IMG/VR virus record: IMGVR_UViG_3300024327_000008
Span: 1 to 50,194 of that record
Length of the DNA stretch: 50,194 nucleotides
Origin: a virus
Strand: one strand, 5' to 3'
The notes under the pieces are model-generated. The model ran no database searches and was not told the DNA's origin. It saw only the letters and a program-made list of their open reading frames with translations. The translations under genes were made by a program, and so were the position numbers. Within the stretch, counting starts at the first letter, position 1. Every line of letters starts with the position of its first letter. Below are positions 8,577 to 17,297 of this stretch, piece after piece.

Positions 8577-8584
8577 TATTTATA
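8577..8584 (-). promoter_or_regulatory. TATAAATA motif upstream of a fibre gene
   Basis: An exact TATAAATA on the minus strand in the 64-base gap before the 7058-8554 fibre gene, about 22 bases upstream of its ATG. It matches the T4-type late promoter core. A second intergenic copy lies at 2389-2396. The same octamer also occurs inside coding sequence in this AT-rich window, so the match alone is weak evidence. Confidence 0.25.
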
Positions 8585-8618
8585 CTTCTATTGCTACTTC
8601 CTGCCACGGTGTGATGCT

Positions 8619-8945
8619 TTAGTTGCCATCTGTTACTCCGTCTAATTTTTTAGACATTAAAGGTTTTTCTGAAAGAACTCTTTCTGCTTCTTTTAAATGC
8701 CATTCTCTATTTTGCGGACCATCAAATATCTTTGATTCAATCCAAGAAATAATCTGGTCTTTAGTTAAATCATCAAATTGAGTAAAACCAGAAGAAGGAG
8801 GATTCATATCTAATACATTGTTTACTTCGTAAAAGCTTGAACCATCACTAAAAATTTGTGTATAGTCAACTTTTCTTACTACATTTAAATTAGATTCATC
8901 GTTTTGAACAATTAAATCATTAATTTTATATTCTATAGTTATCAT
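8619..8945 (-). CDS. Small fibre-associated protein
   Basis: A 108-residue protein whose ATG overlaps the TGA of the upstream LamG-tipped fibre as ATGA. The N-terminal half is strand-rich (ITIEYKINDLIVQ, VRKVDYTQIFSDG). The C-terminal half is helical, with DLTKDQIISWIESKI. Proteins of this shape occur next to fibre genes in marine phages. I infer an assembly chaperone or adaptor for the 8942-11815 fibre. No named family is claimed. Confidence 0.65.
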   Translation of the reverse strand: MITIEYKINDLIVQNDESNLNVVRKVDYTQIFSDGSSFYEVNNVLDMNPPSSGFTQFDDLTKDQIISWIESKIFDGPQNREWHLKEAERVLSEKPLMSKKLDGVTDGN

Positions 8946-11815
8946 ATTCCGTATCTACCTCTTCCAGCATTAAAGTTTTGTTGGACTTCGGCCGAAGTCA
9001 AATTTTGTCCATAGAATTGCCATTCAGATCCATAGCCGTATAAACGATGGTTAACATTAATTGCCGCCGCTTGAAAAGTGGTGGAGGTTGTACCAGAAGA
9101 TGCTGATCCAGACTGAATTAACGAACCATTTACATATACCGCATAACTACTTCCATCAAAAGTTAAAACTTGATAATACCATTGTCCAGATGATAATTGA
9201 TGGCTAATTTCTCCACCTGTTCCAGTACCAATATAGAAATATACATTGCCTCCATCTTTGATCCCTTGATAAGTGTATCCTCCTCCTGCCTGGATTCCTT
9301 GCAATTGGAAACTTTCACCAGCTGGTTGTGTTGTACTGCTATAATATACCCACATGCCAAAAGCTCTTGCTCCTGCAGGAGCTGTAAAGGAAGAACTAAT
9401 ATAATCGCCATAACCATCAAATATCATATAGCCATTGTTTGAACTGCTATATGTAGGATTTCCTTGAATAGTTCCGTTATATCCGTTTCCGCTTATATCA
9501 TTCACTGTACTACCAGAACCAGAATAACTACTACCATTAGTCATATCCCAATGTAATAACAAATTTGATTTTATAATTCCATCAGAGCTTACATCTTGCC
9601 ACGTTGATCCGTCATAAAATTTTACTTTTTGACCAAAGCTATTATAATAAAGCTGTCCAGCTCTAGTTCCAGTAGGATCAGAAGCAGCCGATAATAAACC
9701 AAATGGCTTCTCAACATTAACTTCGGTATCGTCTAATACTAAAAACGTGTCTCGGCCATTGGTATTGTTACCTTTATTTGTGAACTTAGAAATTTCAAAT
9801 CCACCATCAGTAACTAACATACCATAGTTATTATTACCAGTTGAAGACCAATCTCCCGCACCTCTAGCTAATTTAATTCCAGAATAATATCCACCGAGTG
9901 AGTTTACGGTAATCCATTCGTGTTGATCAGCTGCATTTCCGACTTGTAAAGAAGCGCTTGGATCGTCTGTTCCAATACCAACGTTACCTGCTGAGGTGAT
10001 GCGCATACGTTCTTCAACTGCATCCTCTGCTATAACAACTCCTGTCTTGTTGACAAAGGCTATATCCCCACCCCACTTATGGAGTATACCTGAAGCACCA
10101 TATGAACTGTGCCCTGCCCTTACCGTAGGAGTGGTAGTGTTACCATTGAAATGTATATTTGTGCCACTGAGGCCAGCACCAGCGCCTACGCCATCTAGGG
10201 TTAGACCGAAGTTAGGGTTACCCACACTAACATCTCCAAAAACATCTAACTTAGAGCCAGGACTCGTAGTACCAATACCTAGCTTGCCACTAAGGTAGTT
10301 CTTATCTTCACCATTGATGTGTAAGCCATAAGCGTTTGTAACAGTTCCAGCCGATATGGCATAAGAGCCATAGAATAATTGGCCGTTTGTTATTGTGCCT
10401 GCATTACTATCAATATGGGATTCAAAGCCTCTTGCCGTTGAAATTGTACTAGAACCATTTGATTCTACTTCTCCAAAAACTCCTCGGATAGTTCCTACAT
10501 TACCAGTATGTCCTACGAGGGTGGCCGCTTTATTATATGACCCGTAGGCGGTGGTAACAGTACCAGTACCAGTTGTATCTATATAAGCAAATGTAGAAGA
10601 ACCGTAAAGATTGGTCACTGTACCTGCTGAGTTTCTAGCATATACTTGTGAGCTTATACCCTTTAATTCAGTAGTTGATCCTACTGAATCAAGCACGGAT
10701 TCTGTTACAAATCTACCACCATATACTAAATCACTATCACCCGTAGCTCTAGTATCAACATTAAGCCCATATACTCTATGTTCATTAGTTGTATCACCAC
10801 CTGTTGTACTTGAGTCTACATCAATAAACAAACCACCTTGTTCTCTATCTCCGCCCGTGGCAGAAACACCTGAGAAGTTACCATCAATGATCTGAGCGAA
10901 ATAATAGTCCAGCGCTGGATCAGTTATATTATGAACCAGTTTTAGTGGATATTGACTATTATCTGATCTAATATCTAATTTAGAAGATGGCGAGTTGGTG
11001 CCTATACCAACACTTCCCAATTCTTTAATAACCATTGTGGATATACCAGACCCGGCAGTACCGTTACCAATATAAGTGTCACCTGTATTATTCATTATAA
11101 TTGGATAATAGTTATTAGTTAAATCTCTTATATTTAAATTACCGCCACTTCCCAATTGCATAGACCATTCGTAATCGGCTTTTGATACTCCACCAGATCT
11201 TTTAATATTAATACCCGGAAAGTGATCACCAACTGCAGTAGATTTAATGTAACCTGATGAAGCTGTAGACACTTCTAAGTTCCCGGTGATTATTCCACCT
11301 GCGAGAGGTAGCTTAGTACCAATACTATTAGTTACTGTGGTGGCAAAGTTAGGATCATTACCTAAGGCCGCCGCTAATTCGTTTAATGTATCTAAAGTAG
11401 CTGGAGATGAAGCAACAAGAGCCGCCACCTGAGTATTAACATATGTCTCTGTTGTCTTACCATCAAGTAAACCTTGAAGACCTGTTACTTCAGAAACTGT
11501 ATGAGCAGCTGGATGACTATAATTATTAGCGCTATCGGCTATGCCGTCTAACTTAGTTGAATTTAACTTAGCGTCTGTAATAGCATTGTCTGCTATATCC
11601 GCTGTAGCGTGAGTAGTAGGGTGACTATAATTATTAGCGCTATCGGCTATGCCATCTAACTTAGTTGAATTTAACTTAGCATCGGTAATAGAATTATCTG
11701 CTATATCCGCTAGTTCAATCGAACCATCAACAATCTTAGATGCATCAATACTATTGGCTGGAATATCATCAATAGTAACCGGTGACGGGGTTGGAGTTCT
11801 ACCTACGTATGGCAT
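8942..11815 (-). CDS. Large tail fibre with LamG/ConA-like C-terminal domain
   Basis: A 957-residue fibre. The N-terminus MPYVGRTPTPSPVTIDDIPA is a fibre-base motif. A 36-residue unit (DAKLNSTKLDGIADSANNYS) then occurs twice in tandem, followed by VSEVTGLQGLLDGK and TLNELAAALGNDPNFA modules. The middle is a long beta-rich shaft with repeated GIGT motifs (SVGIGTNSPSSKLDIRSD, LGIGTTSPGSKLDVFG, NVGIGTDDPSASLQVG), as seen in many trimeric fibres. The last ~210 residues begin LLLHWDMTNGSSYSGSG and contain DGYGDYISS, FGMWVYYS and VLTFDGSSYAVYVNGSL. This matches a LamG_3/concanavalin-like sandwich and suggests glycan binding. It is followed by a small chaperone-like gene. Confidence 0.87.
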   Translation of the reverse strand: MPYVGRTPTPSPVTIDDIPANSIDASKIVDGSIELADIADNSITDAKLNSTKLDGIADSANNYSHPTTHATADIADNAITDAKLNSTKLDGIADSANNYSHPAAHTVSEVTGLQGLLDGKTTETYVNTQVAALVASSPATLDTLNELAAALGNDPNFATTVTNSIGTKLPLAGGIITGNLEVSTASSGYIKSTAVGDHFPGINIKRSGGVSKADYEWSMQLGSGGNLNIRDLTNNYYPIIMNNTGDTYIGNGTAGSGISTMVIKELGSVGIGTNSPSSKLDIRSDNSQYPLKLVHNITDPALDYYFAQIIDGNFSGVSATGGDREQGGLFIDVDSSTTGGDTTNEHRVYGLNVDTRATGDSDLVYGGRFVTESVLDSVGSTTELKGISSQVYARNSAGTVTNLYGSSTFAYIDTTGTGTVTTAYGSYNKAATLVGHTGNVGTIRGVFGEVESNGSSTISTARGFESHIDSNAGTITNGQLFYGSYAISAGTVTNAYGLHINGEDKNYLSGKLGIGTTSPGSKLDVFGDVSVGNPNFGLTLDGVGAGAGLSGTNIHFNGNTTTPTVRAGHSSYGASGILHKWGGDIAFVNKTGVVIAEDAVEERMRITSAGNVGIGTDDPSASLQVGNAADQHEWITVNSLGGYYSGIKLARGAGDWSSTGNNNYGMLVTDGGFEISKFTNKGNNTNGRDTFLVLDDTEVNVEKPFGLLSAASDPTGTRAGQLYYNSFGQKVKFYDGSTWQDVSSDGIIKSNLLLHWDMTNGSSYSGSGSTVNDISGNGYNGTIQGNPTYSSSNNGYMIFDGYGDYISSSFTAPAGARAFGMWVYYSSTTQPAGESFQLQGIQAGGGYTYQGIKDGGNVYFYIGTGTGGEISHQLSSGQWYYQVLTFDGSSYAVYVNGSLIQSGSASSGTTSTTFQAAAINVNHRLYGYGSEWQFYGQNLTSAEVQQNFNAGRGRYGI
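11513..11711 (-). repeat. Tandem duplication, 108-base period, in a fibre gene
   Basis: The stretch beginning gactataattattagcg at 11515 recurs at 11623, with few differences through tgctatatccgct (ends near 11603 and 11711). The period is 108 bases, that is 36 codons, so the frame is kept. It encodes two copies of a DAKLNSTKLDGIADSANNYS unit near the fibre base. High similarity between the copies suggests a recent duplication. Confidence 0.85.
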
Positions 11816-12138
11816 TAACCCATCTCCATAATGCTTAAAGTAGCATCAAGTGAATTAATAATGGATCCTTGTACTTGTAGAATATCACTAGGCTCCATTA
11901 CTACTTTATTGCCTGCCATAACCTCTACTGAAGAGCCTGAAGGAATAGGAATGTCTTTAATGATGTACGTGTCATCACCCGAGTTAACCAATCTAATACT
12001 TGCAGTAATGCTTGAACTTGAAATGTTAGCTAATGTGCAACCAAGAACTACTGTTGTTGTACTTGCCGGAACCGTATATACCGCTACCAAAGTTGTATCA
12101 ATGTTTGCTACAGTCTTTCTTTTAAATGTATTTGCCAT
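11815..12138 (-). CDS. Small beta-rich virion protein
   Basis: A 107-residue protein with regularly alternating strands (TTLVAVYTVPASTTTVVLGCTLANIS, IKDIPIPSGSSVEVMAGNKVV, DILQVQGS). There is no signal peptide and no membrane segment. Small proteins of this pattern occur among tail genes of marine phages, often annotated simply as structural. It lies six bases after the 12145-14412 fibre and overlaps the start of the next fibre. It could be a collar that joins a fibre to the tail tip or a decoration protein; the function is inferred from position only. Confidence 0.65.
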   Translation of the reverse strand: MANTFKRKTVANIDTTLVAVYTVPASTTTVVLGCTLANISSSSITASIRLVNSGDDTYIIKDIPIPSGSSVEVMAGNKVVMEPSDILQVQGSIINSLDATLSIMEMG

Positions 12139-12144
12139 ATCTTA

Positions 12145-14412
12145 TTATCCTAATGCAATTGCCATCGCGACAGCTTCGGCCCTTATGTTATCTAATTCTG
12201 CTTGAAGTCCTGTAACCTCTGAAATACTATGGGCTGCAGGATGTGTATATATTGTATCAGTGAATACCGCTCCTACCGGGACTGCTGTTTCAACTAAAGG
12301 ATGTGCAACATTAGATACCTTGGCATCATTTAATGCAACTCTAGTTTCAAGACCATCAGCTAAACCTTTTAAGACTTTACCTTGATTAGCACTTAACGCT
12401 TCAGTTGTACTTGTACTTGTTAATGTATTGTTTACAGTAACACTCGTATCATCTAATAAAGCACTTAAATCAACTGTGAAAGTTGAAGCGTCACTTCTTG
12501 TGAACGTGGCAATACCAGTTGACCCATTTAAGGCACCACTAGCGATGTAAGCTAGGTTGGTGTCATCTAAGTACAGAGATAAATCTAAGTTTGTTGTTGC
12601 GCCTAATTCATCTACATAAGAAAGAATGTTAGTAGCAATAGATAGTGTTGTAGTGGTTTCAGTGTCTGTAAATACAGCACCAGAAGGTACATTAGTCAAC
12701 ACCTGTGAATCATCAACCTTACCATCTAAGGCTGTTTGTAATCCTGTTGTATCTGCTATTGCATGGGTATGTGCAAAGTCAGCAACAGCAAAGTTTAATT
12801 TGCCGGTAGTATCGTTATACGTAACAACAATATTTGTTTCGGTGTTGGCATCAACCATTGTACCAACGATATCTTCAATCTCTTCGGCATCAATGAAACC
12901 AACTTTATCCCAAGAAGATGTACTTCCATTATAAACTTCGGTTGAATTTAAATCTGTGTTCCATCTAAGGTAACCAGCCTCTGGAGAAGCATCTCTGTCC
13001 GCGGTAGATCCAGCAGGAATGATTGCGGAAGTGCCTGTATTATTAACAACAGAAGCTAAAGCAATAATCTTAATATGAATAATTGTTACTTCATCATCGA
13101 GATCAGCTGGATCTGTAAGAACAACATTTGTTCCATCGGTGTATGTAAAGTCAACAGAACCTAATAACTTAATACCATTAATGAATACTTCTAAGTTATC
13201 AACAGCCCTATTATATCCCCCATTAGGTATTACAAAGTCTGTTTGACCAGATGTAGCAACATATTCGTGTTCTGTAATGTCAGAACCATTAGCAAGGTTA
13301 AGGGCTTTGATGACTTCGATAGTGACGATGTCATCAACTAAAGCTGGATCAGATAGTACAACAGATGTACCAGAGGTTGCGGTGTAATCCACTTCAGGCA
13401 GTTTCATACCATTATAAAATACGTTTACATGGTCACTTAGTGTGTCATATAAAGCCGCAAACGTTGTATCCCCCGCAATGGTAATGTACTCGACAGTGAT
13501 AATTTCACTAGCACCCCCACCACCTCCTCCAGATACTGGGAACCACTGAGAAACTCCGGCAGAGTCTTGAATATATTTATAGAGTAAAGAGTCGTCGGTA
13601 TCCCACCACTCATCTCCTAAAGTAGGGTTCGCTGGTTGAGAAGTACTAAAGCTATTAGTATGCCCGTCCTCTAGACCTATGATTAATTGCTTTGGAGTAG
13701 TACTACTGTCGGTAGTAATAACAACGTTATTACCTGCCACAATTTGTAGACTTTCTTCTCCTGAAGGAGATAGTGTAGTTTGTCCAGCAATAAGCAGGTC
13801 TTTCCAATGAGAACCTAAAGATACCTTAACGGCTCCACCTGTTAAATCTGTGACATTAAAGCCAGTTCCATCGTCAAATCGTATCTCGGATACATCAGTT
13901 ATTACATTAGTACCACTAACATCTTTGACCGTTAATGTCGATGGAAGATTTTGCCAAGAAGTTGTAGTACCATTTGTTGATAAAAATTTACCACTATTAG
14001 ATGACTGTGCGGGAAGTCCTCCACCACTGGTAGCAAAAGTATGTCCTACATGTTCTGATATAGTGTCTGCAACAAATGTCTTGTTTGCAGCGTCGTATGA
14101 AATAGTAACATCATGAAAGTGGCTAGCAGCAGTACTAGAACGTACTGCTATAGTAGTTCCGTCCTTTATTAAATTGTAAGCTTGTTGTCCTGTAATTGAC
14201 ACAGAATGAACGTGCCCGTTAAAATTAGTTAGCTGGAATACTTCTCCAATACTAATTTCAGATATACTAGGGGTTACTCCGTCTGTTTGATGGATAAATA
14301 TTTTTCCATCATGCGTATTGAGCCCTATCTCCCCCAGCTCTAATTGAGTTGTAGAAGGTATATTGTGTTGAACGGCAGATCTAATGTGCTTAATCAGATT
14401 TTGTCTTGCCAT
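12145..14412 (-). CDS. Tail fibre with paired HxH module and repeated shaft modules
   Basis: A 755-residue fibre, first gene after the 14502-14530 promoter, with AGGAG before the ATG. Residues about 62-115 hold a module with HVHSVSIT and then HFHDVTISYD, related to one in the L-like tail-tip protein. In mid-protein come two hook-like segments about 75 residues apart, each with NVFYNGMKLPEVDY or VFINGIKLLGSVDF and then VVL-DPA-DD-VTI. The C-terminal third shares AYIASGALNGSTG, TSTSTTEALSA and NVAHPLVETAVPVGA with the 4210-6693 fibre. It ends in a helical ISEVTGLQAELDNIRAEA. Unlike its neighbours it has no obvious lectin-like tip, so it may be a proximal fibre segment. Confidence 0.82.
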   Translation of the reverse strand: MARQNLIKHIRSAVQHNIPSTTQLELGEIGLNTHDGKIFIHQTDGVTPSISEISIGEVFQLTNFNGHVHSVSITGQQAYNLIKDGTTIAVRSSTAASHFHDVTISYDAANKTFVADTISEHVGHTFATSGGGLPAQSSNSGKFLSTNGTTTSWQNLPSTLTVKDVSGTNVITDVSEIRFDDGTGFNVTDLTGGAVKVSLGSHWKDLLIAGQTTLSPSGEESLQIVAGNNVVITTDSSTTPKQLIIGLEDGHTNSFSTSQPANPTLGDEWWDTDDSLLYKYIQDSAGVSQWFPVSGGGGGGASEIITVEYITIAGDTTFAALYDTLSDHVNVFYNGMKLPEVDYTATSGTSVVLSDPALVDDIVTIEVIKALNLANGSDITEHEYVATSGQTDFVIPNGGYNRAVDNLEVFINGIKLLGSVDFTYTDGTNVVLTDPADLDDEVTIIHIKIIALASVVNNTGTSAIIPAGSTADRDASPEAGYLRWNTDLNSTEVYNGSTSSWDKVGFIDAEEIEDIVGTMVDANTETNIVVTYNDTTGKLNFAVADFAHTHAIADTTGLQTALDGKVDDSQVLTNVPSGAVFTDTETTTTLSIATNILSYVDELGATTNLDLSLYLDDTNLAYIASGALNGSTGIATFTRSDASTFTVDLSALLDDTSVTVNNTLTSTSTTEALSANQGKVLKGLADGLETRVALNDAKVSNVAHPLVETAVPVGAVFTDTIYTHPAAHSISEVTGLQAELDNIRAEAVAMAIALG

Positions 14413-14427
14413 ATTGAGCTCCTATAT

Positions 14428-14442
14428 ACTGTATTCAACAGT
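14428..14442 (-). promoter_or_regulatory. Leader hairpin next to a fibre-gene ribosome site
   Basis: Arms ACTGT and ACAGT around a five-base loop, ending five bases before the AGGAG of the 12145-14412 gene. It lies in the ~80-base untranslated leader expected from the 14502-14530 promoter. It is too weak alone to claim regulation. Confidence 0.25.
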
Positions 14443-14501
14443 TCCTTTTTCTAAGTTCTTTTGTAGCTGGGTAAGTTTTTACAGCTCTATTTTTAAAATC
14501 A

Positions 14502-14530
14502 ATTATACGCAACTTTGACCAAATTGTCAA
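14502..14530 (-). promoter_or_regulatory. Strong sigma70 promoter for the distal fibre cassette
   Basis: On the minus strand a perfect -35 TTGACA (14530-14525), a 17-base spacer and a perfect -10 TATAAT (14507-14502) stand just downstream of an intrinsic terminator and about 90 bases before the 12145-14412 ATG. The -35 box is part of a 16-base inverted repeat, TTGAC-N6-GTCAA (14515-14530). That could be a repressor or activator site. The match is to full consensus, so promoter activity with host RNA polymerase is very likely. Confidence 0.85.
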
Positions 14531-14555
14531 GAGTTATTTTTCTTTCGTCAGACGT

Positions 14556-14586
14556 AAAAAAGGGGGCAACGAATCCGCTGCCCCCC
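14556..14586 (-). terminator. Rho-independent terminator after fibre gene 14601-17282
   Basis: The minus strand reads a ten-pair stem (GGGGGCAGCG with CGTTGCCCCC, one G-U pair) with a GATT loop at 14562-14585, followed directly by six T residues (14561-14556). It begins 15 bases after the stop of the 14601-17282 gene. This is a textbook intrinsic terminator and should end the morphogenesis transcript here. Confidence 0.92.
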
Positions 14587-14600
14587 TTTAAGGTCACTGG

Positions 14601-17282
14601 TTAGTAAGTCCCGCCGTCTAACGTATTAGACATCTCAAACTTGTACCCGCTAGCACCATCGGAAACTACTGTTAAGTGTTTTCCTAAGTGTGTAGCGTCC
14701 AAGGCTGAAGGTACTTCTCTTTCTCCAGATAGTGCTGCTTCGCCAATTGGGTTAACCCAAAGCTCTTCATACACCTTCTGCCATTGCTCAGATCTGTTAA
14801 CCATAGTGGTTTCACTATCGCCCAACTTAATCTCTTTAGCAGAAATTGGAGCTGTTTGAACTGTACTGATAGTAGCACCTTCAACATGGTCTGCACCAAA
14901 TATGAAGCTTTCTCTGCTATCGTCCCAACCCATGAAGCCCATTCGTGCTTGAGTATCAAAGTATGGGAATACAATTCCTAGATCATTAGTGGTAGCCGAA
15001 GTAGGAGTTTCATCTCCTCCAATACGGAAAGTAGCATCATCAATAGTAACCACGGTTGAGTTAACAGTAGTCATGTCGCCATTAACTGTTAAGTTGCCCC
15101 CAATTACAGTGTTGCCCGCTACATCCAAATTACCTAAGTTATCTACTGATAATTTAGTAATACCTGAACCACCTGAAACCTTGAATAGATCAGGGTCTTT
15201 AAAGATGGTTTGGTTACTAAAGGCAGATGAGATATCGTCTGTAACTACTAGTACTGTACCCGAAGTTACAGAAGTAACCGTAGTTACTTCAGCACCAATC
15301 TTAACAGACATACCTTCAGTAAGCCCATGAGTGCCTCCGAACGTCCAAGTCTTGTTACCTGCACCAGATGAAGTAGCAGTGTGTGCACTAGCAGGAACAC
15401 TAAGATCACCTTTTGAGTATACAAGGTTATTGTCCGTAATAGTAGAACTATCTAGAACAACACTTGTAAGAGTACCGTCATTAATATCAACTTTATTAAT
15501 ATTAACTTCGCCCGCAGCAGATGCGTTAATATTGATATTACCAGAAATAGCTTCAATAGTATTACTACCATCGAATTCTAGATTACCAAAAGTAACTGCA
15601 CCTCTTAAACGAGTCCAACCTTTAACATCAAAGTTAGGATCTGCTCTAGTTCCGCCTGTACCATGTACAATAACATCACCATTACCATTGACCTCAAATT
15701 CTAAACCACCCGCTTTGCGTAGTTGAATACCCGAGAATCCATCCAGAGTTAAAGCACCTGCTGTAGTCTTAATTTCAGTAGCTGCACTGAACGTTAAGTC
15801 CGTAGCTCCTAAATCTAAGGCCGTAGCTGAGTTTAACACAATAGAGTTGGCATCGATAGAAACAGTACCTGTCGCATCAATGTCTACACCACCTGCTGAA
15901 TTAACAGTAATGTTCTTACCTGCTGCATCATTATTTAAGTTAATACCGCCAGCTAAAGTTTTGAGCTCAATTGCTCCAACTCCAGTGCCTTGAGTATTCT
16001 CAATAACAATTGTATCATCTGTACCGCCATTAGCCTGTAGGTTAATAGCGTTAGCACCATCTCGGTTAGAAGCTATCTTAACGCCACCAACATCTGATTG
16101 AATGCTTACAGAAGTATCCCCTGTGCCTTGATTAGACAGGATAGAGATCGTTTCAGACGCACCACCATTCGCGTGCAGCTTAATAGCATCTGCAACGTTA
16201 CCTGTAGAGTATAAGTTTACCCCACCAGCATCGGAAGATAGTTGAACCGAAGCGCTGCCACTTGTAGCGGAAGTACCTTGATCAGAGTGAACACGTATAG
16301 TATCACTCGTACCACCATCCGTATGGATGTATACAGCATCAGCTTGATTACCTGTTGAACTGATAGTTACACCACCAGCTACTGAGTCAACTTTTACTGA
16401 GTCTACACTAGTACCTTTCTGAGCCTGTACTAAAATAGTTCCAGAGGTACCACCGTTTTCAAGGATAGTAACAGCAGAGCCATTATTAGTAGAGGTTAGA
16501 TCAATAGTACCTAAAGCACTAACATCGATACCACCTTGTGAGGTAATATCAATTGCTTGTGAAGAAGTACCATTTGAATCGATCTTAACAGTTGCAGCAC
16601 CAGTACTATTACTAGCTATTAGCTGAACAGCACCTGTGCCATTTTCACCACCATCTAGTATTACCTTACCACTTGTAGAATCTAAAGTAATAGTCCCAGC
16701 TGCCCCGTTGGCCGTTAAGGCTACGTTTGCTGCAGAAGTTACTGAGTAACCTGCATCGCCAGTACTAATACTAATTCCATTTCCTGTTCCAGTATTGCTA
16801 ATATAGTCAATATTAAGTAAACTAATCTTACTATTAACATCTTTCTTATCTAGTACAACTGTACCATTTAAGCTATAACCATACTTGGAATCTGTACCAT
16901 AAGTAGCTCCTGTTCCATCATCGGAACGAACTACTAATTGATTTGTAGTATTTTCAGAATCATATACTACGAAATCGGTTCCAGAGGTGAATAAACTAAC
17001 ATCGTAACTGTTAGAGCTCCCCTCTGATTTAAAGCGCATCGCACGAGAATTACCACTAGCAGCGTCCGCAGTACCTATTAGGAAGTCCTGCAGAATTACG
17101 TTAGATGATTCATCAAGTTTAAAGAATTTACCTTGTCCGCCGAGTTCTGTTATGTTCCCGTTAGCTTTAGTAATATATAGAGTTTCATTTCCATCTGAAT
17201 AAGATAGTAAACCAAACTCCGTTGCGTTTGTACCCGGCGGGAGTAATCCCGTGGTACGTTTTATTTTTATTAAATTTGCCAT
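14601..17282 (-). CDS. Large repetitive tail fibre protein
   Basis: An 893-residue protein starting MANLIKIKRTTGLLPPGTNATEFG, a fibre-base type N-terminus, with GAGGACA before the ATG. Residues about 270-465 contain four successive 45-50-residue units of the form GGT-x-DTI-x-V-x(3)-QGT-...-GGV-x-I-...-ADAI-x-L. This suggests a beta-helical or beta-prism shaft. The C-terminal third has a DATFRIGGDE segment and a short ending, SNTLDGGTY. That ending resembles the MESLDGGNY ending of the small protein at 17343-17726 just upstream. A trimeric fibre or needle of the tail tip is the likely role. No catalytic motif was found. It is the last gene before a strong terminator. Confidence 0.82.
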   Translation of the reverse strand: MANLIKIKRTTGLLPPGTNATEFGLLSYSDGNETLYITKANGNITELGGQGKFFKLDESSNVILQDFLIGTADAASGNSRAMRFKSEGSSNSYDVSLFTSGTDFVVYDSENTTNQLVVRSDDGTGATYGTDSKYGYSLNGTVVLDKKDVNSKISLLNIDYISNTGTGNGISISTGDAGYSVTSAANVALTANGAAGTITLDSTSGKVILDGGENGTGAVQLIASNSTGAATVKIDSNGTSSQAIDITSQGGIDVSALGTIDLTSTNNGSAVTILENGGTSGTILVQAQKGTSVDSVKVDSVAGGVTISSTGNQADAVYIHTDGGTSDTIRVHSDQGTSATSGSASVQLSSDAGGVNLYSTGNVADAIKLHANGGASETISILSNQGTGDTSVSIQSDVGGVKIASNRDGANAINLQANGGTDDTIVIENTQGTGVGAIELKTLAGGINLNNDAAGKNITVNSAGGVDIDATGTVSIDANSIVLNSATALDLGATDLTFSAATEIKTTAGALTLDGFSGIQLRKAGGLEFEVNGNGDVIVHGTGGTRADPNFDVKGWTRLRGAVTFGNLEFDGSNTIEAISGNININASAAGEVNINKVDINDGTLTSVVLDSSTITDNNLVYSKGDLSVPASAHTATSSGAGNKTWTFGGTHGLTEGMSVKIGAEVTTVTSVTSGTVLVVTDDISSAFSNQTIFKDPDLFKVSGGSGITKLSVDNLGNLDVAGNTVIGGNLTVNGDMTTVNSTVVTIDDATFRIGGDETPTSATTNDLGIVFPYFDTQARMGFMGWDDSRESFIFGADHVEGATISTVQTAPISAKEIKLGDSETTMVNRSEQWQKVYEELWVNPIGEAALSGEREVPSALDATHLGKHLTVVSDGASGYKFEMSNTLDGGTY

Positions 17283-17297
17283 TTAATTGTCCTCAAT

